This document shows, one piece after another, positions 25,794 through 33,259 of a stretch of 64,000 bases of DNA; the stretch's first letter is position 1; every line of letters begins with the position of its first letter. This DNA is from Candidatus Peribacter sp. (GTDB taxonomy: Bacteria > Patescibacteriota > Gracilibacteria > Peribacterales > Peribacteraceae). The DNA lies in the NCBI GenBank assembly GCA_018652955.1, contig JABIBA010000009.1, forward strand, positions 124,001-188,000, read 5' to 3'. The translations under genes were made by a program, and so were the position numbers. The notes below the pieces were generated by a model. The model searched no databases, was not told the DNA's origin, and saw only the letters and a list, made by a program, of their open reading frames with translations.

Positions 25794-27611
25794 ATGGATA
25801 TCCGAAATTTCTGCATCATCGCGCATATTGACCATGGGAAATCTACCCTAGCCGATAGGATGATTGAGAAAACTGGAACCTTGCAAAAGCGTGAGATGAA
25901 AGAGCAGTTACTCGATACGATGGATCTAGAGCGTGAACGCGGAATTACCATTAAGCTCCAGCCTGTACGTATGGAGTTTAACAATACGCAATTAAATCTA
26001 ATTGATACTCCAGGGCACACGGATTTTCGTTACGAAGTAAGTAGATCTCTTGCAGCATGTGAAGGAGCCATTTTGCTCGTTGATGCTTCGCAAGGTATTC
26101 AGGCTCAGACGCTTGCGGTTTTATATATGGCAATGGAGAACGATCTTAAAATTATTCCTGTTCTCAATAAAATTGATTTACCTGCTGCAGATCCAGAGCG
26201 CGTATCCGATGAGGTGGTCAAACTTCTTGGATGTGATCGTGATGATATTTTAAGGATATCTGCAAAAAACGGAGAAGGTGTTGAAGATGTGCTACAAGCA
26301 GTGATCGACAGAGTGCCAACTCCTGCTTTTCATGATAATCCTGAAGTACCGAGAGCTCTTATCTTCGATGCGATTATGGATACGTATAGAGGAGCTGTCG
26401 CTTACGTCCGTGTTATGGAAGGTTCTATAAAGAAGGGACAGAAGATTCATCTTGTAGGAACGCAAATGGATTTCGAAGCACTAGATGTTGGGTTTTTCTC
26501 ACCAGCATATATTTCTGATGACGAACTTAAAGAAGGTGAGATCGGATACATAGTCACGGGCGGAAAAGATGTAGCACACGTACGTACGGGAGATACGATC
26601 ACGAGCAAATTAGGAGTAGATGCTCTTCCTGGTTATAAAGAAGTGCAGCCAATGGTTTATGCTGGTCTCTATCCGAGTGAGGCTGATGGATATCCTCAGT
26701 TACGTGAATCTCTAGAAAAATTAACAATGAACGATGCAGCACTCTCTTCAGAACCTGAACGAAACGCAGCACTAGGAAATGGATTTCGTTGTGGATTCTT
26801 GGGACTATTACACATGGATATTATTCAAGAGCGTCTTGAGCGAGAGTTTGATTGTGATTTGATTATCACTGCTCCCAGCGTGCGCTACGAAGTGCAGCTT
26901 TCTGTTAAAAGCCCTGCGGAGATTGTTCGATCGAGTTTGATAAAAGAAGATGAGCCAGATACAGCAATTATTTCTAACCCGGCTGATTTTCCAGATCCAG
27001 CTTATATAGAAGAGGTTCGAGAGCCATGGGTAAAATTGGAAGTAGTATGCCGTAGTGAAGATATTGGTGCAGTGCTTAAGCTTGTTACCGATCGTAGAGG
27101 TGTTCATCAATCTATGGAATACTTGGATGAAGAGCGTGTAGTTATTCATTTCGAAGTTCCGTTGCAGGGTATTGTTCTCGATTTCTTCGATAAGCTCAAA
27201 TCTTCTACAGCAGGATATGCTTCTATGAGTTATGAGCCAATTGCATACAGAGCAGGGGATTTGGTGAAGTTACAGATTCTTCTATTGGGAGAGCCTGCAG
27301 ATGCTTTAAGTACCATTGTTCATAGATCTGAAAGTAACACCGTAGGATCCGTCGTCTGCAAAAAGCTGAAAGAAGTGATTCCAAAGGCTCAGTATGTTAT
27401 TCCTATTCAAGCGGCAATCGGAGCCAAAGTCGTTGCCCGTGAAACACTCTCTGCGTTTAGAAAAGATGTTACGGCAGGTTTATATGGAGGAGATATCTCT
27501 CGTAAGCAAAAGCAGCTCAAGAAGCAGAAAAAAGGAAAGAAGAGGCTCAAGCAGATGGGAAAAGTAACTCTCACGCAAGATGCGTTCCTGAGTGTACTTA
27601 AAAGAGACTAA
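25794..27611 (+). CDS. lepA: Elongation factor 4 (LepA)
   Basis: This 605-aa translational GTPase back-translocates or remodels stalled ribosomes. The G domain has HIDHGKSTLADRM, the switch region RERGITIKLQ, DTPGHTDF and NKIDLP. The LepA-specific C-terminal domain ends near RKKQLKKQKKGKKRLKQMG. The protein is full length for the family. The stop is two bases from a hairpin shared with the opposing gene. Confidence 0.97.
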   Translation: MDIRNFCIIAHIDHGKSTLADRMIEKTGTLQKREMKEQLLDTMDLERERGITIKLQPVRMEFNNTQLNLIDTPGHTDFRYEVSRSLAACEGAILLVDASQGIQAQTLAVLYMAMENDLKIIPVLNKIDLPAADPERVSDEVVKLLGCDRDDILRISAKNGEGVEDVLQAVIDRVPTPAFHDNPEVPRALIFDAIMDTYRGAVAYVRVMEGSIKKGQKIHLVGTQMDFEALDVGFFSPAYISDDELKEGEIGYIVTGGKDVAHVRTGDTITSKLGVDALPGYKEVQPMVYAGLYPSEADGYPQLRESLEKLTMNDAALSSEPERNAALGNGFRCGFLGLLHMDIIQERLEREFDCDLIITAPSVRYEVQLSVKSPAEIVRSSLIKEDEPDTAIISNPADFPDPAYIEEVREPWVKLEVVCRSEDIGAVLKLVTDRRGVHQSMEYLDEERVVIHFEVPLQGIVLDFFDKLKSSTAGYASMSYEPIAYRAGDLVKLQILLLGEPADALSTIVHRSESNTVGSVVCKKLKEVIPKAQYVIPIQAAIGAKVVARETLSAFRKDVTAGLYGGDISRKQKQLKKQKKGKKRLKQMGKVTLTQDAFLSVLKRD

Positions 27612-27613
27612 TA

Positions 27614-27635
27614 CTGTTGTTCATTTTAACAACAG
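27614..27635. repeat. CTGTTGT-N8-ACAACAG dyad, copy 1
   Basis: Stem CTGTTGTT/AACAACAG has 8 bp with a 6-nt loop. It lies exactly between the convergent ends of lepA and the 230-aa gene. The same 22-base plan recurs at 30481 and 40584. It may act as a terminator for both strands, although no long U-tract follows. Confidence 0.7.
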
Positions 27636-27638
27636 ATA

Positions 27639-28331
27639 TTATTCATCTTCAGTATCTTCTTCTGCAGCTTTGAGAATAGCTTTTTTGGCTGCAGCGACAA
27701 ATGGCTCGAATACGGTTTGCAGGATACTCGCTGTTAGCGGCTGGAGTTTTTCGAATTCTGCAGATTTCTTTCTCGATTCAAAGAAGCGCTGTAATACAAA
27801 TGTTGTTAATTGTAATACTGACCCATCAATATTTTTATTGTCGATCATGAGTTTCGTCAGGATTTGCTCAGGATTTTGTGCGAGCACCATTTGCATTCGT
27901 GTAATCCAGTCGATCAGAGCACGGTTAGTTTCTGGATCTATTTCTCCAGTTTTGATAACGGCCATACTTTCATCAACAGTTTCGTGCGCATCTTTTTCTG
28001 TTTGCTCTTTGAGATACTCTGAGACTTCTTTTTGGCTTTCCTCATCAATAAGCGAGATGATGGAAAGGATAAAAATACTTGGACAGTCGCGAGCGACTAA
28101 CCGAGAGATGAGTGTAAAGAGATGTGAGTTTTTCGTATCGTTTAAGAACTTGAGGATTATTTGAGCGACCTTATCGTCTTTCTTTTTACTCTTTTTCTCT
28201 TCTTTCTTGGCTTGTGCCATGGCAGCACCTGCTGCTGCAAAGCGTGCCTTGGCATCTTCACTGAGTTCTTCCGAAACGCCACCTTGGCCTTCGTCTGGTA
28301 AGCCGATATCGAGTCCTCCAGTTTCTGACAT
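27639..28331 (-). CDS. Hypothetical helical protein, 230 aa
   Basis: The N-terminus is Gly/Asp-rich, followed by an Ala/Lys-rich basic helix (KKEEKKSKKKDDK). An all-helical domain of about 160 residues and an acidic tail (AAEEDTEDE) complete the protein. There is no membrane segment and no motif that I recognise. It lies 54 bases downstream of rpmA on the same strand, so it may be co-transcribed with L27. Confidence 0.68.
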   Translation of the reverse strand: MSETGGLDIGLPDEGQGGVSEELSEDAKARFAAAGAAMAQAKKEEKKSKKKDDKVAQIILKFLNDTKNSHLFTLISRLVARDCPSIFILSIISLIDEESQKEVSEYLKEQTEKDAHETVDESMAVIKTGEIDPETNRALIDWITRMQMVLAQNPEQILTKLMIDNKNIDGSVLQLTTFVLQRFFESRKKSAEFEKLQPLTASILQTVFEPFVAAAKKAILKAAEEDTEDE

Positions 28332-28385
28332 GGGGCTATCCTATCGCAAAAAACTCCAAACCAGAAATAATTCTATGTGAGAAGG

Positions 28386-28670
28386 TTACGCTGCTACTGG
28401 CTCGATAAACACGAATGTTTCTTTCTGACGTTTTCCGTTGAACTTTAGAAGACGCTTTTGAGAGAATCGGACGATTCCAGCGCAGTCTGCGTGGAGAGTC
28501 CAATCCTTTCCTTGGTGAACGTTTTCTCCAGCTCTAAATTGGAGTCCTTTCTGACGGATAATGATCTCGCCAGCGTTTACCTTTTGGCCACCAAAGCGCT
28601 TAACCCCACGACGTTTCGCGTTCGAGTCTCTGCCGTTACTAGTGGAGCCACCGGCTTTTTTATGTGCCAT
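28386..28670 (-). CDS. rpmA: Ribosomal protein bL27
   Basis: This 94-aa protein starts [20 protein letters not shown], the typical mature bL27 N-terminus that reaches the peptidyl-transferase centre. It has [14 protein letters not shown] and the basic end of the family. There is no cleavable N-terminal extension of the Firmicutes type. On its strand a TAAAATACT sequence lies just upstream of the ATG, and the initiator tRNA gene precedes it. Confidence 0.97.
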   Translation of the reverse strand: MAHKKAGGSTSNGRDSNAKRRGVKRFGGQKVNAGEIIIRQKGLQFRAGENVHQGKDWTLHADCAGIVRFSQKRLLKFNGKRQKETFVFIEPVAA

Positions 28671-28724
28671 ATCGGGAGTATTTTAAGGATTCTTGCAGTA
28701 TATGCAAGGAATACTGAGAAAAAT

Positions 28725-28803
<79 letters not shown>

Positions 28804-28843
28804 GCGCAAGCATTTAAGCAGTATTGCCCTTTCTACGCAAATA

Positions 28844-29290
28844 TTAAAGCCCCATCTTTATCTCTTCAATCTTTTCTCTATGGAACAAATAGAGCTTCCA
28901 ATGCTCTAAAGTGGGCATTTGACGGAGAAGTTCGTAATAGGCGGCTTCTTGCTGCTCGGTAGGGGCAATTTGCGGTTTATTGAGAATAAGAGGGTTATCT
29001 GGCGTTGTTGTGATGATCAGGGTTTTTTCTCCAGGGCGTACAAGATTGAGGTTTTCCTTGGCGTATTTATCCTTATATTGAGCACTCCTAAAGTGCTCTA
29101 GATCCTGATATCCCTGGTCTATTTGCATGCGTAATATCTTATTTTGCTTAGATATTCCCTCAAGGGTTTGCTCAAATAGTAGGTTTCTGTAAAAGGATAG
29201 TGCCAGTCCAAATGCCATAAATCCCACTACAGAAAGCCCAATGACGATCGTCAATTGTTTGGAAAGTGGTTCGAGATGTTGGTAGGACAT
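28844..29290 (-). CDS. FtsB/DivIC-family septum protein
   Basis: This 148-aa bitopic protein has a short cytoplasmic N-terminus, one TM (about residues 14-34, IVIGLSVVGFMAFGLALSFY), then a coiled coil (EQTLEGISKQNKILRMQI). The extracytoplasmic motif YAKENLNLVRPGEKTLII is the family hallmark of FtsB/DivIC. Partners would be FtsL and FtsQ at the division site. It is divergent from murC with only 30 bases between start codons. Confidence 0.87.
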   Translation of the reverse strand: MSYQHLEPLSKQLTIVIGLSVVGFMAFGLALSFYRNLLFEQTLEGISKQNKILRMQIDQGYQDLEHFRSAQYKDKYAKENLNLVRPGEKTLIITTTPDNPLILNKPQIAPTEQQEAAYYELLRQMPTLEHWKLYLFHREKIEEIKMGL

Positions 29291-29320
29291 TGCCGCAATA
29301 GTAGAGTATTCTGGTGCTCT

Positions 29321-30568
29321 ATGAAAATCTACTGCTCAGGTATCGGTGGCATTGGGCTCTCTGCGTACGCAGCCCTTCAGAATGTGAGTGGTCATACAGT
29401 GCTTGGAAGCGACAAGAATTCTTCTGCGCTTACAGCAGATTTACAGTCACAAGGTATCGAGGTATTTGAAAATCAAGATGGTTCACATGTTCCAAGTGAT
29501 GCAGATTTGTTTGTGTACTCAGAAGCTATCCCCGAGAGTGCTCCTGAACGCGTAAAAGCCGAGGAGCTTGGAGTAACACAGCTCAGTTATTTTGCGGCCC
29601 TTGGAGAGCTTAGCAAAGATCACACCGTAGTTGCGGTATGTGGAACGCATGGAAAGTCCACAACAACTTCTATGGCAGCGCAAGTTCTTATCGATGCAGG
29701 GAAAGACCCGACAGTTATTGTTGGAACAAAAGTTCCACAGCTTGATGGAAGGAATTGGCGAAAAGGGGACTCGGAAATCTTCTTACTTGAAGCATGCGAG
29801 TATCGAGGATCGTTCCTCAATCTTCACCCGGATATTATTTTAATGACGAATGTCGATGGAGATCACTTTGATGCGTTCGACAGTCTAGAAGATTATCAGA
29901 ATGCTTATGGGGAATTTATCGATCGACTTCCAGAAGATGGAGTGGTTATTACGCATATGAATGATTCTGATTGTAAGCGCGTTGCAGGTTCTAATACGAT
30001 TGATGCAGATCAATTGTCACTCCCAGAACTTTCTGTTCCAGGGTTGCATATGCAGCAGAATGCTCAACTTGTGTCAGCACTTGCAGATCATCTTGCTATC
30101 GATGCTGCTGATTCTTTAAAGAAATTTACAGGTACGTGGCGTCGATTTGAAATCAAAGGTGATACAGACCAAGGTGTCACTGTTATTGATGATTACGCTC
30201 ATCATCCCGTAGAGATAGCGGCAACTATTGCTGCAGCACGGCAAAAGTATCCTGGTAGGCGACTTGTGTGTTTGTATCAGCCGCATACGCATGAGAGAAC
30301 TATTCGCTTTTATAACGATTTCCTCATTGCATTTGATGCAGCGGATCTTGTTGTAACGACAGATGTCTACGATGCACGTCCAGATATAGAAGATGAGACA
30401 ATTGATATAAAGCAGTTAACTCAAGATATCCATGCAGAGAGTATCTATGGAGGATCGCTTAGTGAAGCCAAAGAGAAACTCTGTTGTTCATTATTACAAC
30501 AGAATGATGTCTTGGTTGTTATGGGTGCTGGAGATGTTACGCAAGTAGCAGCTGAGCTTATTGGCTAA
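29321..30568 (+). CDS. murC: UDP-N-acetylmuramate--L-alanine ligase
   Basis: This Mur ligase of about 415 aa adds L-Ala to UDP-MurNAc in peptidoglycan synthesis. It has the N-terminal Rossmann-like GIGGIGLSAYA, the P-loop VCGTHGKSTTTSM, and the C-terminal DDYAHHPVEI and YQPHTHERT typical of MurC/Mpl. I start it at ATG 29321 (MKIYCSGIGGIG); the track start at 29255 adds 22 unrelated residues and overlaps the divergent gene. Its 3' end carries the CTGTTGT dyad and overlaps the SLH gene by 11 bases. Confidence 0.93.
   Translation: MKIYCSGIGGIGLSAYAALQNVSGHTVLGSDKNSSALTADLQSQGIEVFENQDGSHVPSDADLFVYSEAIPESAPERVKAEELGVTQLSYFAALGELSKDHTVVAVCGTHGKSTTTSMAAQVLIDAGKDPTVIVGTKVPQLDGRNWRKGDSEIFLLEACEYRGSFLNLHPDIILMTNVDGDHFDAFDSLEDYQNAYGEFIDRLPEDGVVITHMNDSDCKRVAGSNTIDADQLSLPELSVPGLHMQQNAQLVSALADHLAIDAADSLKKFTGTWRRFEIKGDTDQGVTVIDDYAHHPVEIAATIAAARQKYPGRRLVCLYQPHTHERTIRFYNDFLIAFDAADLVVTTDVYDARPDIEDETIDIKQLTQDIHAESIYGGSLSEAKEKLCCSLLQQNDVLVVMGAGDVTQVAAELIG
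30481..30502. repeat. CTGTTGT-N8-ACAACAG dyad, copy 2, inside murC
   Basis: Stem CTGTTGT/ACAACAG (7 bp) has loop TCATTATT. It is inside the murC reading frame, where it encodes CCSLLQQ, and lies about 55 bases before the convergent SLH gene's stop. Copies 1 and 3 have the same half-sites and loop length. Confidence 0.65.
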
Positions 30569-31829
30569 CCTTGCCGCGCGCTTCTTCAGTGTCTTCTATG
30601 TAGAGTTCGATTGCTTTAGCGATAATCTTTGCCATTTCTGCACGGTTAACTGGGTCATTAGATCGGAAGTCTCCTCCAGAATCTACGAGACCATCTGCAG
30701 CTGCTGTTTCGATAGCGTTTGCATATTTATCAGTAGGCTTTATGTCGCCAAATGTTTTTCCTTCTGCCCAGACAGTGCGCACGTTCATTGCTCGTAAAAT
30801 TGTAGCAATTACTTCTCCGCGCGTTGCAGGCCTAGAAGGATCTACTCTGCGGTCTCTCCATACCTCCCACCATAGCTGCTCTGCAGATGCGAAATATCGT
30901 TCGAACCACTGATTTTTTGCTCTAGTGTTAATAACAGGAACACGGACTTTTTCTTCATCGATTCCACTAAACTCATGGGCCACCTTAGTAAGTTGTGCAA
31001 CGGTTACATTATCTGTAGGACCAAATAAACCGTTGGGGTTTCCGGAGCGGTCTTGGTATCCACTAATAATTGCAGCTTTTGCAACTGTGTAGACATATGG
31101 CGCATACCATTCACTAATCTTTACATCTTCAAAGATGACAGTTCTTCCATCAATAGTTACTGTTACGAACTCCAGAGACTTCTCTTGCTGCTTACCAATA
31201 TCAGTATCCTTGAGGTTGTCACAGACTATGTCTACAGAAAGAGTAATGCGGCTGTCCTTCTCTAGTCTGTCAGATTGAGCAGGCATTTTTGGACATCCTT
31301 CAATTTCTTCAAAGTATGCAGTCCACTGACCAGCAGGCCCATTGTATGACGTAGGTGTTTGTCCAACGTGTACAGTTTCATTTGGTCCTTTTAGGGTAAA
31401 TGTTAATCCAGATGGTGTACTGTTTACTGCGATCTTTCCTGTTCGAGAATAGGTGTATGTTATTTTAATCAGATAGCGATCTAGTCCATCAAGAGGGATA
31501 GAGATTTGTGGACGTTCTACGGTCTCTACGAGTTGTCCATTGAGAAGAAGTTCTATGATCGCAGATGTTCCATCGGGTAATTGCGATGAGAATGTATACA
31601 TTCCTCCCTCTAGTTCTTCGAATGAGAAATTCTGTTCCTCGCCTTCTGTCCGTACGTTTCCAGGCCTAACTAGTGTCCATGTTCCATAGACATCTCGGTC
31701 TTCTTCTGGCGGTATTTGCTGCAATGAAATACTTCCTATTCCCTCAAGCTCTTGAGCTTGTAGCTGAGAGATGGGGGCAAAAGTAAGTGCGAGGCTTGTA
31801 ACAACTAAAGAGAAGAAGAGCTTTTTCAT
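30558..31829 (-). CDS. Secreted SLH-domain surface protein with PEGA-like domain
   Basis: This 423-aa protein has a signal peptide (MKKLFFSLVVTSLALTFAP..QAQ). A beta-rich N-domain starts GTWTLVRPGNV, and a PEGA-like segment follows (GKIAVNSTPSGLTFTLKG) with a Cys pair around EGCPKMP..VDIVCD. Three SLH repeats make up the C-terminal half (SEWYAPYVYTVAKAAIISGYQD, then two more). It should attach to the wall polymer pyruvylated by CsaB. The N-terminal half is paralogous to the next gene upstream on this strand. Confidence 0.86.
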   Translation of the reverse strand: MKKLFFSLVVTSLALTFAPISQLQAQELEGIGSISLQQIPPEEDRDVYGTWTLVRPGNVRTEGEEQNFSFEELEGGMYTFSSQLPDGTSAIIELLLNGQLVETVERPQISIPLDGLDRYLIKITYTYSRTGKIAVNSTPSGLTFTLKGPNETVHVGQTPTSYNGPAGQWTAYFEEIEGCPKMPAQSDRLEKDSRITLSVDIVCDNLKDTDIGKQQEKSLEFVTVTIDGRTVIFEDVKISEWYAPYVYTVAKAAIISGYQDRSGNPNGLFGPTDNVTVAQLTKVAHEFSGIDEEKVRVPVINTRAKNQWFERYFASAEQLWWEVWRDRRVDPSRPATRGEVIATILRAMNVRTVWAEGKTFGDIKPTDKYANAIETAAADGLVDSGGDFRSNDPVNRAEMAKIIAKAIELYIEDTEEARGKVSQ

Positions 31830-31921
31830 AGGTGGAGTTGAGAAGGTTTTGAGTGTCTATTTTGAGGCTTAGGCTTCTAAAGTGCAATACTCAAAATTGT
31901 GTTTTATGCTCAGAACCGACA

Positions 31922-31977
31922 AAGCAGCCTTTCGGCTGCTTGGACGGAACCCTTCCTATTTCTTAGGAAGTCTTTTT
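31922..31977 (-). terminator. Two hairpins after the DUF11-MPQTG gene
   Basis: CTTCCTA/TAGGAAG (31952-31970, 7 bp) and AAGCAGCC/GGCTGCTT (31922-31941, 8 bp, GAAA tetraloop on the minus strand) lie just past the stop of the 392-aa gene. The second is followed by a weak TTTGT run. The first hairpin has a T5 run on the plus strand, but no plus-strand gene ends here. Confidence 0.6.
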
Positions 31978-33154
31978 ATACTGATTGCTTTCGACTGATT
32001 GTGAGGTTCGTAATAAGGGCAGCACCGATTAGGGCTGCAAGAGCGAAGAGTACATCGTACTTTCCTCCAGTTTGTGGCATGTATGCGATTCCAACTCCAG
32101 CTACAGAACTCCAAGCCTCTGGGTAGAGATCGAAGTCTGCTTCGTCACTGTAAGCGTGAGCCATAAAGACAATACGGTCACCAGCAACGAGGTGGTCTTT
32201 TGCACGAGCAGTAAAGGTTGTAGTCCAAGACTGACCAGCGAAGAGCTCTGGAACGTTCCATACGATTTCGTTTCCAGCAATGACACCACCGTCAGTAAGA
32301 GGCTGAACGATATCAACCATCTCTGGGTTATAACGGTCTACAACATCAATGTTGTGCAGTGTTCCACGAGTCATGTTAGAGATTGAAACGGTGTAACGAA
32401 TGTGTCCACCAGCAACAACTTCTGACATAGAGCTTGTCTGAACAATGCGCTTTGCAGGCATATCAACGTGAGCGTTTGGAGCTACGTATGGAGTACGTGG
32501 TGTATCTGTACCGATACGCTCAGCCGTACGTCCTGCAAGAGGAATACGCTGTTCTCCACAAGTGAAGTCAGACCAGAAGATAAGACGGCTACCGTAGATA
32601 AGTTCACGCTGGATATCTTTTTGTACTTCACATGAAGGCTCGATATCGTAACGAACTTTGTACGTTACAGGAGGCATGTCAGCAAAGATCATTGGTGTAA
32701 CACCTGTGAAGGTGCTTCCATCTGCAAGGCTTTCCATTGTGAAGAAAACATTTGCAGGATCTGAACGTACTTCTACGTTTCCTGTGTAGGTAAATTCAAT
32801 GTTTAGGCGGTATGAAGAGTCATCAACAACTTCGAAGTCGATGGTGTTTCCTAATACCTCTTGGATTACTGTTCCACTACGAACGAGGGTCATCTTTGTA
32901 AATGATCCCGCTGGGTTTGTAATAGATACTGAGTAATCTCCTGCAGTAAGATCATTTAAGAGCTTAGTCTTAAGTGAGCTTCTGAAAGTAGCATCAGCAG
33001 GCATAGATACAATCCAGTGACCAAATTCCCCGACAGGGCTTGTCTGATCAATAAAGAGTGTACCTCCAGCTGCGTAAGCTTGGTCAGCTATTCCAACGCT
33101 CATGAGGAGAGCGATGCTTGCGAGCCCGGTGGATAAAGCTTTAAGAGTTCTCAT
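31976..33154 (-). CDS. Secreted DUF11 surface protein with LPXTG-like end
   Basis: This protein of about 392 aa starts MRTLKALSTGLASIALLMSVG, a signal peptide. The N-domain (GHWIVSMPADA) and PEGA-like domain (GNVEVRSDPANVFFTME) match those of the neighbouring SLH protein. A DUF11 domain follows (EVVAGGHIRYTVSISN..WTTTFTARAK). The C-terminus is MPQTGG, a hydrophobic helix, then RKQSV, which is the layout of a sortase sorting signal. The start at 33154 is chosen over upstream in-frame starts because it gives the signal peptide. Confidence 0.82.
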   Translation of the reverse strand: MRTLKALSTGLASIALLMSVGIADQAYAAGGTLFIDQTSPVGEFGHWIVSMPADATFRSSLKTKLLNDLTAGDYSVSITNPAGSFTKMTLVRSGTVIQEVLGNTIDFEVVDDSSYRLNIEFTYTGNVEVRSDPANVFFTMESLADGSTFTGVTPMIFADMPPVTYKVRYDIEPSCEVQKDIQRELIYGSRLIFWSDFTCGEQRIPLAGRTAERIGTDTPRTPYVAPNAHVDMPAKRIVQTSSMSEVVAGGHIRYTVSISNMTRGTLHNIDVVDRYNPEMVDIVQPLTDGGVIAGNEIVWNVPELFAGQSWTTTFTARAKDHLVAGDRIVFMAHAYSDEADFDLYPEAWSSVAGVGIAYMPQTGGKYDVLFALAALIGAALITNLTISRKQSV

Positions 33155-33217
33155 AGGTGAGAAAGTAGACAGTTGTACCATGGCGAAAGGGGGTAAGGCC
33201 ACGAAAATAGGAAGACT

Positions 33218-33246
33218 ATTAAAACACCATAATTTATATATGTCAA
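33218..33246 (-). promoter_or_regulatory. Promoter of the DUF11-MPQTG gene
   Basis: On the minus strand TTGACA (33241-33246) and TTTAAT (33218-33223) are 17 bp apart. The predicted transcript would carry a leader of about 55 nt, unlike the leaderless genes elsewhere in the window. Confidence 0.5.
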
Positions 33247-33259
33247 GCATAGTCTACAT

